From Strobilurus pachycystidiatus (taxonomy: Eukaryota > Basidiomycota > Agaricomycetes > Agaricales > Physalacriaceae): a stretch of 64,000 nucleotides of DNA. Below, in pieces: positions 34,001 to 45,679 of this stretch. The notes beneath the pieces were generated by a model, which saw nothing but the letters and a program-made list of their open reading frames with translations, was not told where the DNA came from and made no database searches. How positions within the stretch are numbered: the first letter of the stretch is position 1; each line of letters begins with the position of its first letter. Both the position numbers and the translations under genes were made by a program. Where the stretch lies: the NCBI GenBank assembly GCA_019915135.1, contig JAHLMK010000009.1:1798001-1862000 (forward strand). Reading direction: 5' to 3'.

Positions 34001-37000
34001 TATCGCTAGTTGGAACACTTATCCGATATCGAAAGGCCGAGCCGTGGAAGATAGTTGCTGAGAAGATTGGGATCACGAAGCCCGGTCGTTTGCCTGAAGC
34101 ACGCTCCAAGCGAGCTGAGGCTAATGACGGTCGTCCTCCTGACACTACTGCAAAGATCAACAAGCGTTCGGAGGCCAAAGCAAAGGCTGAGTTCGAAGCA
34201 AATCTGGCAAAGCGCGTTCCTATTCCCCCATCTACTACTGAAAAGCCATCTCCGGTCACTGTGGCTGCTGCAGATGATCCACCTCCTGTCACGTCGTTGC
34301 CCTCAAAGGATGCCGTCGTCACTACCCTTCCTGGTATACCTTGGGAGTCCAACTCGTGCTGGCTTGATGCCTCGTGTACAGCTATCCATGCTGTCGCTGA
34401 GTGCGACTGGGATAGCTTTGCATCATCTCTACTCGGACACGATGGCCGTTCTATCTTTGAAGGCTTGTATAAGTTCATGGTCACTCTTCACAACCAACGG
34501 GAATCGTGTCCATCTTCACTTGTCCGCTCGGTACTCCGAACCAAGCGAAACGACTTCCGAAAGATCCTGATCGAAGCTTGTGCCGCCCCAAAAGATGTGC
34601 AAGAGTACGAGACTTCCTTCGTATGTTATTCCCTCAAAGTGAGACAAGTTACTGACATACTATCTCAGGGATGGCTCAGCGAAGGCCTACGACGACAGAA
34701 GAATAATGATCAGTCTCTTGCTCAAGCCTTCTTTCACGGTATCTACATTGAGCTCAAGTTCTGCACTGGCGAGAACCATGACTCTCTGGCTCCAAATCAT
34801 ATCCAGCTGTTCGATGCTCGGATCGCAAAATTCAACCCTCTCGAGCGCGAAGTTAAGATCTATAACGGCTCACTAGGTCGTTGGCTTTGCGCTCAGATAT
34901 CCCGGAGCGGTTACGAACAGCCACTGTCCAGCTGCTGGCGAACAGTTGCAGGAAAGCCGCTGTGCTCGGGAAGTGCCTCCTCAATGTGCATCCTGACGCA
35001 CTTGCCAGTAATGTTGGTCATACGCTTTGACATCGAAAACTCGACAGCCTCCTGGGATATTCCCGAGCTGCTTGAGGACGCGGACGCCGGCGTCACCTAT
35101 GAACTCGTCTCACGGGTCTTCTTCATCAACGGCAACCACTTTGTGACGCATTCTCTGGGACCTCCATCATCCTCGATGTCACGAGAGATCTTCTTCCATG
35201 ACTCTAACGCACACGACGGCTGTATGATCGCCATGCCTGATGCGACAGTCGCAACTCATCTGAGTGGTGGCACAGTCGCTCAATCTCCGCGGTCTTCGCA
35301 CGGTCCTGCCTCAACGACTGAGGTTGTCTATCGCCTACTAGGCGGCCGAGCTACCCAGCAGGCATTCACATCACGGCAGATTGCCCATACTCAGACTACC
35401 TTTCACGTCGACTTCACATCCACATCTTCGACTCAGATCCCAGACGTGTATCTCGAGCGGGATAACTTTACGGTCCTTGGCCCAGCAGAAACACCCTGGT
35501 CTCTGGCCGAAAACAGAACACGAAAGGACTATGAGGCTCGTGACATAATTCATCCTCGGCCAACCACACCACTGCAACCTGGAAGTCCCGAGTCTGAGGA
35601 GCTCAATCCACCTCCAGACCATCCTATCTCGAGCTCGCCTCCACTATCCGATGCCGTTCGTCTTCAATGCCGGTGCGGGGCTGAGGGTGACGGCGACCGT
35701 GTCGAGCTTGAAGAGACCGTTCTTGAATGCGAGGACTGTGGTTTGAGCTCACATCTCGCCTGTCAGCGTGGTCTGCACGGACATGCATGTGAGCCTCGCC
35801 TGTCAGCGTACAAGTTTACGTGCACATTCTGCTCCCTTGAGGCAATGCGTGAGATTATGCCCGGGAGTAGTCGCAATGGTCGCAATAGTTATGTACAGGA
35901 GGAATATGCTTGTCTGTAAGTTTTTACTGTTCCTGTTAGTATTGCGACACTCAATAGGCTATAGTGAGCGCGAAACTGCATTCAAACATCGACTACTGTA
36001 AGTGATACTGTCGGCTTGCTTTCATACATAATGCTGAGATGTATTAGGCCCGGAAAGGGCGCGCTCGTTTGTCTCGGAACATACTTCTATCCAGTTCGTC
36101 TCATTGCTGTTGTGGGCCAAACTTGGACTGCAAAGCTATGGCGGGGCTGTCTATTCCCGAAGGGAAGCTCTCACAAGCCGGGTGACATTCTCTTCGGCCT
36201 GAAGAGCCGCGATCTTCGTGACGAGTGCTGGAAGGACACGACAGCCAGGCGACTCATCCGCGTAGGTCCATATACTGTTGTGTGGTCTTTAGACTGACAT
36301 TCATGTCAAGCTGGGGATGTGGAAGCTTACTCACATCGTGAAGGAAGAGCGCGAGGATGAGGATACATCCCAAGACTCTCAAAAATGTTTCACGGCTGAA
36401 ATCGATGCGGCGCTGCTGCCGTTCTGGCAGGTGTTCCTCGATCTGATGACACAAGCACGAGAAATGTCTACTGAATCAATTCCTGCCCTGGCTTGGTTGA
36501 AATCGAGTTCTAGCCGACCAATCACCGCCTCAGTACCCTACACTGGAGGTATCCCGAAAGACGACTGGTCACGGATCGACAACTGGTTCTCGGTGCGCTT
36601 TCAGGGCAAGCATCGCGTCCATTGGGTGTCTCTCGTTCCCATGGCTCATGCTGGAACTGTTCTCATTGCTACTCGCTTACACAAGGAGGATCCATCGCAC
36701 AGTGTAGAGGAACTGCTTGGAGACGCTTGGAATGTACAGGTTAACCTCACCGGACAATCGTTGACAGGACAGCCCAGGCTGGATCCCATTGATGTCGACC
36801 TCGAGGCCATCGAGTTCCTTGAAGATCGAATGTTCGCACGCTCCCAAGCTGCTGGTGCTGCTGGTAATCATCAGTGGGGGCTCGATGCAGGACATCATCA
36901 GGATGGATGGTCACCGTACCACACTGACAGGACCGAGTGGGTTGACGATCTTCGCGAAGGTTCCGACTCAGAGCTTGCAGTAAGTCCGACTCCCATAACC

Positions 37001-37890
37001 GAAAAGAACACATACTCACTCCTGAAAAGACCGGGGAAGCATATATTGAGCTCCATAAGAAAGATGTGTCACCCGAGATCAAGACAAAGCCGAGACCTAA
37101 GCCAAAAAGGCGAGTCAAGCAGGCTGTCGCGACGACACAGAAACAGGCACCGAAGAAGGGCAATAAAAAGTAATATTGACGTACGTAGACATATAATTAC
37201 ACGGATCTATGCTCCATTCCAGCTTCTGCAGCCGCAGTCGCGTAGAATGACCGCAATACGCGGAATACAGTCGGATCGTGGATGGCAGCAAGTGGAACAC
37301 AATCTGGATCGAGTTGAGTTAGTAGAGTTTTGGGCCACTTAAAACTGGTCACACACAGTCTGTATGACCGGCGCCCTTGGTCCACGACCGGTGTTTGGAC
37401 TATCCCTGATGTTCTGGAGTGGCTTTGAGGCGAGCCAAGGAGGGATCATCACGCACCTGTAACGGCCTTGTCACTTTGCTGTCACGCTGTTTGAGGTACC
37501 GTGGATGCTACCGTGTAGCGCCGTGAGGACCGTGGTGCTACCGTGAGCCGTTGAGAGGAGCCGTGGTGGACGTGGTGGTACCGTGGTCGAGCCGTGATAG
37601 CTACCGTGGTGCTACCGTGGTGACGTGATCACGTGTCTCAGAGCCGTGGTCCACGGCTCGGATCGTCAAGTCCGAACATCACTCTCTTACTCGTACAGTG
37701 GTCTCAACCCTCCTTCGCATTAATATAAGTATACATACTGGCATACTATACCCAAATCAACTCGGATACCTCACAGGAAAGCACCATTTCGACAACTTTT
37801 GGGTGAACTTGGGATTACCCTAACCCTACTGCCGTGGTGGTACCGTGGTACCGTGAGCCGTGGCCGTGGTCAAAAATCCACGGCAACGGT
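31034..37890 (+). mobile_element. Large transposon inserted into a gene (~6.8 kb)
   Basis: It is defined by the two halves of one gene at 30731-31033 and about 37900-38508. Inside is one very long multi-exon gene for a transposase-like protein. Both flanks hold clusters of the short motif CCGTGG or ACGTGG (often as TACCGTGG), at 31040-31170, 37495-37660 and 37830-37870, in direct orientation. I found no clear terminal inverted repeat or target duplication, so the ends are approximate within about 30-50 bp. Confidence 0.65.
31855..37173 (+). CDS. Giant transposase-like protein: GCM/WRKY-type Cys cluster, MULE-like core, cysteine-protease-like and PHD-like regions
   Basis: The frame is open through about nine exons, with joins near 33380/33425, 33958/34011, 34624/34671 and 35918 and further small exons to a TAA at 37171-37173. 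The true start is not fixed; no ATG opens the first exon, so a 5' exon is probably missing. In order: a Ser/Lys-rich, nuclear-signal-like N-terminus; a Cys cluster (CLGYMTC ... C ... CRCG ... CC, about 32550-32690) like GCM/WRKY-type zinc fingers; a transposase-like core with DAAHGWW (about 33166), DFSAAERSGY (about 33431) and a GCKEHF..CARIARNHH segment; a Cys-box NSCWLDAS (about 34350) with later NHFVTHSL and FFHDSNAH; a CxC/CxxC/HxxC/CxxC PHD-like finger (about 35668-35830); and a basic C-terminus. The whole resembles proteins common in Agaricomycete genomes. Gene products would move the element; the protease-like part is inference. Confidence 0.65.
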
Positions 37891-37899
37891 AATTTTGCG

Positions 37900-38508
37900 T
37901 GGCCCGTCTCGGGCATCTACTCAAAACATCCCACGACTGGACGCATCACGACCACCAGGCTGAAAATCAAGTCTTCCCAAGGGCCCATAATATCCGCGGA
38001 CATCCACCCATTATTCCTCCTCGCCCATTGCGTCAGACAGATACTCGACCACCGAGACATGCTGGAGCCCTCTCTGTTCGAGGCGCTTGTCCGGATATCC
38101 TGCCCCTGGGCTCTCGCACCACCGCGTCCGTTTTTTCGGGAAGCCGGCGCTTTCAAAGGACAACTTGGCCGTTCCATTCCCTACCTGTATCGCGCAGAGT
38201 TCTGCAAGGCCCCGGCGCCGGTTCCTGATCTCACCCAGTTTGCCTCGTCTTCGTGTAGTGACCTGGACTCCGATAGGTCATCGAAACGATCTCGTACGGA
38301 GGATGAGGGCTTCGACGTTGGGCAGTGGGTGCAGGAGTGTAAACCGGCCGAGTTTCAGTCCTGTATAGCGGATGAGAAGGCTCTTGGCTCGTATACGCTG
38401 GAGATTGCGAGGTCGTTGGAGGATGTCTTGAAGGTAAAGGAGAGCTTGGTAGCGATGGCCCCCCTCGCGACGGCAACGGCTAGTTCCAAACGCAAAAGAG
38501 CGGTATGA
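37900..38508 (+). pseudogene. 3' part of the hypothetical-gene paralogue, beyond the transposon
   Basis: From about 37905 the reading IYSKHPTTGRITTTRLKIKS matches the last exon of the 29.4-kb gene and stays in frame to KRKRAV and a stop at 38506-38508. The acidic Ser-rich linker and basic tail are conserved. The exon's beginning (PLGTYHYRV in the intact gene) is replaced by transposon-flank sequence. Confidence 0.75.
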
Positions 38509-39209
38509 TGTAAAAATTATTCATCGACTTCATTTACACAGATCGTATTGCTTTCGTCGCTATCGTTGTCTTGTAATATTACTTACTTTCCTATTCCGGT
38601 GCCAGCACAGTACATCGTTTCCGAGTTTCGGTTGTATCGAGGCAGTAATCGTTGACGTTGAATATTTGGAAAAACTGCCTGGAAGCGTCATCCTTTGGAA
38701 CGCGCAGAACCCCCCTCTCGTCGAGAGATTCGTCGTGACATTTCGGAAGGCACAAGAGATGTCAAGACATTCCCCGACCCGACCTCGTTGTTTCATATTC
38801 ACGACTGTTGGAGCATGAGTCGTTAGCAACCCTACGCATGTCAAACAACACGGAAGGAGGTACATTTGAGGCAGTCCCCACTCCATACATTAGCTCGCTC
38901 GTAAAGTGCTAGGCAGAGATAGAGATTTATTGTCGCGTCCCCTTCGTAGCAAAAGGTAGACCAGTGATGTACAGAGGGAGCATGGTATGATAGGCATGAA
39001 AATGATGTGCATGATGCATCGCATGGAAGGAGTGGCATAGTTATCGAACCGAATGAAAGGGTGCCGTGGTATACGAAGGGATGAGGAAAGAGTGGCACGG
39101 GAGTCGAACGAATGGGCGGAAGGATTAAGAACTATTGCCGCATAAGTCAGCCAAAAAGTCCGTAAAAGACGACTGGAGGGACTCACTAGGAGGTGGCGTG
39201 TTATGTGGA
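38509..39209. other. Intergenic, 3' side of the first pheromone gene
   Basis: No gene is recognised. Short open frames on the minus strand have no family resemblance. Confidence 0.5.
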
Positions 39210-39383
39210 TCATGATATGATGCAGTTGTATGTCTGCGCGCTGGTCCGGACTTCGTAGTTCACGGGCACGGGCGCGGCGTCGGTGTCATCAAAGGACGGC
39301 AGTGACGAGGAATGCGAATTGGGACTGGTGCTAGCGTACTCGACTTGGAGCTCAAGGCTCAGAGTGATGAACTCGTCCGACAT
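39210..39383 (-). CDS. Lipopeptide pheromone precursor, CIIS-type (copy 1)
   Basis: A single-exon frame of 57 codons begins MSDEFITLSL and ends YNCIIS then TGA. The C-terminal CIIS is a CaaX box for farnesylation, removal of IIS and carboxyl methylation, which in basidiomycetes makes an active mating pheromone. The acidic, Ser/Pro-rich middle and the last dozen residues (YEVRTSAQTYNC) match the usual layout, and the mature peptide is probably 9-14 residues upstream of the Cys. It is a clear paralogue of the precursor at 45.5 kb (same start MSDEF, same ending). It is transcribed away from the sequence on its right; two CCATTGTT motifs and a minus-strand TATAAGAC are just upstream. Confidence 0.85.
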   Translation of the reverse strand: MSDEFITLSLELQVEYASTSPNSHSSSLPSFDDTDAAPVPVNYEVRTSAQTYNCIIS

Positions 39384-41139
39384 GATGTGCCAGTGCAAGT
39401 TTGGAAGTAGAGGGCGAGTGAATGTTCAATGCGCGCGAAGTACGACAGTGTGCGGAGGGTGGCTTTGGGCTTGCAGGACTTCCGGAGTCGTCTTATAAAG
39501 CCGTCGCGCTTCCCATTGTTCTGGCCGCCATTGTTCTTGATAATGCAAATTCGGAAGACTTCGAAGTCAGAAAGGGATTTTTGCGACAATGGGCGGAGTT
39601 TGAATTTGGCAAACACGAATCGGAGGAAAAGTTGAAACGCATGGGTATATTTCTAGTCCAGACGACATCACAAACCAAAGTAGTCGACCAGATTTGACTC
39701 ATTTGACGGGGCTGGCGCGGAGGCAGCATGCAAGGGGCGAAGCTGGAGCGAAGTCAGAAGGCAGAGACGAGTCACCGGGGTCCGGTGCAAAAGTCCGGCG
39801 GCGAAAATTTTCCGCGCCTTGCCGATATCCGGCATCAGCCGTCAGCTCGGCCTCGTGGGTGTCTTTCCTTTTCATCCATACGCAACCATACTCGGGACTT
39901 TACGGGGCTTAACACAAAACCCATTCTCATATCTACCACCCTCGGCTCTTTCGGACGTTCAGCTTCAGCATCGATCCTTCTCGTGGTCTGTCCGCCCTCA
40001 GGTGATCCTTCTTCCCGTTCGCTGAGCATCCCATCCCGGCTTCATCTACGGACCTCTAATCTCCGGTCGTCTACTCAGTGTCTTTTGCCTTGTGTTCCAT
40101 CACGCCAGTTACAGCGGGCACCTTGGGAGCTCAATACGCTCTGTCCATTTTTGCTTCCTCAGACTTGTTGCCGGTATGTGTTTGTCTGCCATTTTGACTC
40201 TCGCCTCGTCGAGGACTCTGGGGTCATCTCTTTCTCACCGCTGTTGAGACCTCTTACGACGAAACAAGTTCCTTACCCCGGCATCTCAAAGTATCAATCT
40301 CGTACGTTAGGTGAACGACATGATGACTTTCGAGCTACTCGGAATCATTTGTTCTTCCAACTTAGAAGCGCTACACCAGGGACTCCGACGTACTGGGACA
40401 CGTACTGGCTCCCGATGAAGTAAGTACTATATCTTCTCTAGTGCAGCCATTCTACTGTCGTGCGTGATGGTTAAGTTTTCCTGAGAGTCGTGAGAGGTAC
40501 AAACCGTGCTCGCTCTGTCTTCAGGTTTGCATCTCTGCTCATGACTGTCACTGGTTGAGCGTTGAGTCTGAGCATCTCTCCACGAACGGCCGGGGATCGG
40601 TATGTTTCCCTCGTCAATGTGTGGTCTCCTGGTTTCTACTCCTAGCCGATACAACTCTGGGCATGAGTCGCCCATTTTTTTTCCTTCTCGACTTACTGTA
40701 ACGCTAAAATGCTTCACATGGTATCGGGAAGTGGTCCAGGCCGCGCTCGGGTATGAGTGTCGTGGCCCTGTGGCTTGTGCGGTGTTCTGGTGTCCTCAAC
40801 ATCACCCACGTCGAGCCTCTCTCGACAAACGACAGTGTGCTTATTTACTGTGTCCTTTCTTTTTCATACGTACCGTCACTTTTCAGAAACCTGAGTAGGC
40901 AGCTCTGCTTCGAGTGGGGTTAGCGCACCGTTGAAGTCGCATTTTGGTTTGCTGTATCTGCCTGTTGGTTGTGCGAGTCGTAGGATCACTATTCTTCTGA
41001 CCTACACGTGTCTTGTACATGGATGCTAAGATGCAAAACCGGCGGCATGAAACGTCTCCCAACTTATGCTGTCGTCAGGCATTACGCACAGGATGTAGAT
41101 CTCCTGTTTGGGTGGTTTAGCCCAACGGATAACCCCACA
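39384..41139. other. Intergenic, no gene recognised
   Basis: After the pheromone promoter there is a 231-codon open frame (39728-40423), but it is rich in Ser, Arg and Pro with no family resemblance or intron pattern. I do not call it a gene. Confidence 0.4.
39490..39605. promoter_or_regulatory. Pheromone promoter with HMG-box motifs (39.2-kb gene)
   Basis: Upstream of the ATG at 39381-39383 are a minus-strand TATAAGAC (about 39493) and CCATTGTT at 39513-39520 and 39528-39535. ACAATGG lies at 39596-39602. The motif is the HMG-box core (AACAATG) on either strand. Confidence 0.6.
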
Positions 41140-42526
41140 CATCAGGAAAAACTCCCAAATGTATGTAGAGGTAAGTAGCTCTATGTAGACCAAGTAGACC
41201 AATTCAACAGGTCCCGATTATGTAGCGCTACATAGACTATGCCCATCGCCTACGTAGACTCTACTTTGGCTCTACTTAGACAATGGGAAACCGATATAGA
41301 TTCTATTTAGCATCTACTTAGAGTAGGCTAGCTGTTGCCAGCCACGTTGATATTATTATTATAGCGCGCAGGCATCGCTGATGGTAATGGGACGCACACA
41401 GAGGATGGCAAAAAAAAGGTATTATTAAGTCTGGTCATAGAAATGTACGCTGCACTACTGCTACAAGAGGTGCGCACTCGACCGCTCGCACCCAAAAGCA
41501 AAGGCTGGCGGCCCGGCGTCGATGTAGACTGAACTCGGTCATGGTCGCGGCGTAGGTCGTGTTTGGTGGTGGTCGCCGTCCTCGTGTCGTCGCTCGTCGT
41601 AGCCACCGTCCCCGTGTCGTCGCTCGTTGTCCTCGCCGCCGTCCTCGCCATCCCCGCAGTCGATGTCGTCCTCGTCTGTCGTCGCTGCGATAGTCGTCCA
41701 GGCCCTCATGGTTCGTCGTTTGTGACTTGTTCTACCGGGTCATCCTGACTCGTAACCGCTAGCTGTTGGTTTTGCTGGCTGATCGTCCTCGGGTGTGGAA
41801 AAAAGGTCGTTGGGTCGCTGTCGCTCCCTCGTTGGTAGGCATTTCCGTCATCTTTCGGGACGTCGTCCTCAGGCAGACCGTCGTCCGTCGTGCATTGTCC
41901 GGCGGCCGTCGTCCGGCGTCCGTCGTTCGTCGTGCATCGTCCAACGTCATTAGACAGATGGTCGTCCTTTCGTGGCAGCGAGTGGAGAGCAGCAGACGTG
42001 TAGCCAAAAGTCGACGCCTGCAGGGAGGCAACCGAGGACTGAGAACGTCGAGTGGAGGTGAGAGGCCAAAGGGCCCCGAAAAAAAAACTGCTCAAGTCAA
42101 CCTGCACGTGATCGATTGCGCAATCGCGGGCGGACGCGATTCACCGCATCAATGCGGCATTGAATGCGGACTTGTCCTCGCGAGAGCTCCGAGTCGACGC
42201 ACGCTATTGCTTGCCAAGTACATGACTTGACCGGTCAGCCTGGCGGCCACCAGTGATTTACAAGCTGGCCTTGTACGGTCACTTATTTGCAAGCACAACT
42301 CTGCCGCAAGGTGGTCAACCACCCCCAGCAGTGCATACTGTATAGTAGTGTAAGTAGCCACAGGGCAGATACTACAAAGTACAAAATATATGCCGGGAAT
42401 TTACATATTCATTGTAGCATGCGGACAGACTAAGTAGAGTGAAGTAGAGTGCAGTAGAATCTTGGGAATCTATTTAGATCTACGTGATCCGGGCCGATCT
42501 ACGTAGCATTTGAGTTTTTCCTGATG
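41140..42526. mobile_element. Non-autonomous TIR element, about 1.39 kb
   Basis: CATCAGGAAAAACTC at 41140 is matched by GAGTTTTTCCTGATG ending at 42526, and similarity continues imperfectly inward (AAATG and TACGTAGA). Inside each end are dense copies of CTACTTAG, GTAGAC and TACGTAG motifs, direct and inverted, as in subterminal transposase-binding sites. The middle is Val/Ser/Arg-rich low-complexity sequence without a transposase. No convincing target duplication was found. Confidence 0.65.
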
Positions 42527-45505
42527 CGCCTGTGATTGGAATTCGATTTCAAGTTGGTTTTGGATCTCGATGCTGCCAAGCCGGAAGTGCGCTACATTTT
42601 CTTTATCGTTGGGCGTACCTCCGAATTCTTGCGGTCATGTATCACTCTCTGTGTGATGGGTGGTTGACAGTAAGAGAGCGCTCCACGCTTCTTTGCCGGT
42701 ATCGTAACCTTGACGATCAACCGACGCTCACCTTACTGCTGGTAGCACTGAAGATGAATCGTTGGGCGAATTCTAGCACATTGTAATCGACTGACTTGAA
42801 ATTGGAGCACAGGCAGAGGAACGCTGTACAGGTGAAAGAAAACAAATGGAATTGGAGATACACATGATGTGGAGTGAACGACAAAGACTATGACGCCCGC
42901 GATGAGAGGATAAGGGGTATGATTTCCCAGGCACCAAGAGCACCTCAACTCATCAGGTTGGCTGAAGGAAGGCCGGCCATCGTTCAATGATACGCCCTAG
43001 CGACGCTGGGAGATCGCGGGAGGGGGCGTAGCCCCGCCCAATGGTTCCGGTGTCACCCCCCCCAGGACATACATAGCTCCCCTGGTCCTGTGGAGTGAGT
43101 TAGAAGACGGAGTGAGATGGAAGGAAGGAGGTGGGACGCGGCAGGGGAAGGGGGTGAGAGAATGTAGGAAGGGGGTGAAGGGGAGAGGGGGTGGAAAGGG
43201 GGATGCACGGGGAGGACTCGGGGGCTGTGAGGGCGCCAACAGGGGGGATGTAATCCGAAGAGGCGGAGAGTCGTGGCACGACGTGGGAAAGGCGAGGATG
43301 ACGTCACTGTGGAAAAAGGAGGATGTGGGACGGGAAGAAGGCTGGGGTTCGAGACAGTGGACGGGCGAAGGAGGTTAGGAAAGGGGGCGTAGAATGGGAG
43401 AGTGGGCGAGGTAGGCATCTGCGGTGATGAAGGGGCGTGGGTAGGACGACGCGAGTGGACAGATCCGGCTCGTCGTTAGTCCCCGCGTAACGTTCGGCCG
43501 AGAAGAAGTACGTGTGGCTAGATTTCCACTGGATTCATCTTGACAAAGTTTTGGGCGATTCTGCAATAGAGCACCTAGCCACATCCGAACTCGACCACTG
43601 CAGCAGGCTGCAGAAATTTCCAAACGAGACATACGGATTCGAGGGTGAACAGATTTGCTGATGAGGCTTTGCAAACCAACACTACGGCCAACGGCGTAGG
43701 TCATTATCGGTAATTTATAGGTCCATCCCGGCGCTGAATCTGCGCGTCATGCAGAGAATGTGAGGGAAGGAAGCGAAGACGCAATCGTGGGAGTTTGATC
43801 GGACCGAATGCTGCCGCTCGATTCTCTCACTCAATACACCCCGTAAGGCGTTCTGGCGCAACGGAACTGCTTGGAATATTTCAGCGGGCTGAACTTTTTG
43901 ATGGAACGAGGCCTTCATGAATGTAGTAAGTGCGTATATCCCACTCTAGATCATACGTCATGGGTAACGCTTGTAAGTAGCCTGTCGAGAGACTCTTTTT
44001 TAGTATGCCGTATTCGTTCCTTAGCGTCCGACTCGACGAGTCGTTGCTCATGTCATCTAGACGCCAGTCTCCCACAGCTGATAAGGGCGTTCTGGCGGAA
44101 CGGAGCTGCCTGAAATTGCGATGGCCACCTTGTTTTTCTTCCAACACAACTTACGAATCCTGCTGATTTTAAGTAGCGCAAGTCCCCTCTAGTTGCAAGG
44201 CGGTCCTGTCCCATCGGTAGGTCGCGCATTGAAACGTTTCATTCACCAGTTAACCGCTACTCATAAGGCGTTCTGGCGCAACGGAACTGCCTGAACTTTG
44301 CATAGTCATAGCCATATTCCTTTTGTGAGTTTCCAACACAAACGAATCGTGCTGACTTCTACTACAAGTCCGAGTCTCTTCTAGATGTTAGGCGATCCTG
44401 TCTCATCGGTAGCTCGCACGTTTCAAATTGCACCAACAGGTGATTTTTTGAGGGCCGTCGGTCTGTCGTATGAGAGAAATGGCAGTGGTAATTCGTCTCG
44501 GCTTTGGACGTACACGCCGACCTTTGAAGGGAAATTTTGCGTGTGGGATTGTTTCTAGTAGCGCAAACATGTGTATTGTGGCCGGGGATTTTCGAGTAAT
44601 CGTCGAGGCCCTTGCAGGTGACAATCATCAACATGAACTGTTCTGACAACACGTCTTTGGTGCGTGCATGATCTTATATTTTGTCTACCTTCAATTGCCA
44701 GGGAAGCGCTCGTGCACCATCAGTCGCTCGCATGCTTTCCTCAGATTGAGGACGAGATTTTTCGTTAAAAAAGGAGGCGGATGACATTGATCCTTTCCTC
44801 CTTGAATACGTCAACCTCGGACTGTGGGCGTCTATTGTGATTATGGAATATTCTGCATTTTTACCGGTAAGTTCCCGCGCATCTCATATTTCGTATACTT
44901 CTAGTCATACATACTTGAAGGAACCTCAAGCAAAGACCTGCTTCGAAAGCGTGCTCGCTCTCATGCTGAAGTCGGCGTGCTTTTTACCCCGCTAAATCTC
45001 GAACATTAAGTGTCAATCGCGACGGTCACTGTTGTGTTCAAAGACTAACGCGTCTTTGGCATGCAATTGGACGTATGAGAATGCGCTGGCGCTCCGGCGG
45101 GCAAAGCTTTCCCTGCGACAATCTTCGCTTACCGTCACTTGCCACTCGTACTCAGCAAGGCGACCTGCCTCACCGGCGAGTTGCACAAGTAATAACCCTG
45201 TTCTGTGCTACTTTTACCTGGGAGGACGACGGCGGGGATCACACAACATACATGACTAGAGTTCTATTGGTACCAGACCGATTGGTGGGTGTATCGTACA
45301 ACAAGAGAGAGAGAAAGGAGACGAAAGGGATACAAGGAATGTAAGGATTGTGAACGACGACGAGGGGGGATTAAAGAAAGTGGGGCGTCGACTCGGATGC
45401 GCTTGAGTATGAGATAGGAATAATGTTATGGTTGGGTATCGCAGAGGGAGCATCTACAAGCGACAAAGTTAATGTCAGAAGGAGGTGGGGGCTGGAGCGC
45501 GTACC
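42527..45505. repeat. Gene-poor stretch with diverged ~180-240 bp tandem repeats
   Basis: A block beginning TAAGGCGTTCTGGCGCAACG recurs at about 43843, 44082 (one G variant) and 44262. Each is followed by similar text (CTGCCTGAA, then a CCAACACAA block, CGAATC, CTGCTGA, then CCTGTCCCATCGGTAG). Further diverged copies run on to about 44460. No gene is recognised; 42530-43720 is purine/pyrimidine-skewed. The array ends near the start of the pheromone cluster. Confidence 0.55.
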
Positions 45506-45679
45506 TCATGAGATGATGCAGTTGTACGTCTCCTGGCTGGTGCGCACTTCGTAGTCCAGCGGGACGTCGGCGCCTGGTGTAGGCTCGGCGGCCGGGAGGG
45601 AAGCGGCAGATATCATGGAGATGTCCTGCGCGTTCATGGTGGTGATGTCAAAGTCGAGGACGGTGAATTCGTCAGACAT
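45506..45679 (-). CDS. Lipopeptide pheromone precursor, CIIS-type (copy 2)
   Basis: A 57-codon minus-strand frame from the ATG at 45677-45679 begins MSDEFTVLDF and ends YNCIIS TGA. It has the same length and the same last part (YEVRTSQETYNC) as the 39.2-kb precursor, differing by two residues (SAQ versus SQE). The middle is acidic/Ala/Pro-rich. After CaaX processing it should give a farnesylated peptide almost the same as the first. It is divergent from the CVIA precursor at 46.5 kb, sharing a promoter region of about 810 bp. CCATTGTT (45846) and AACAATGG (45887) form an inverted pair upstream, with a TATAAGAC-like box at about 45822 on the minus strand. Confidence 0.85.
   Translation of the reverse strand: MSDEFTVLDFDITTMNAQDISMISAASLPAAEPTPGADVPLDYEVRTSQETYNCIIS

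Noticed and set aside
37810..37835. Telomere-like CCCTAACCCTA
   Set aside because: Only two units, inside a transposon flank; not a telomere.
39728..40423. 231-codon open frame near the first pheromone gene
   Set aside because: Composition is Ser/Arg/Pro-rich, with no family resemblance, no introns and no conserved neighbour; probably chance in GC-rich DNA.
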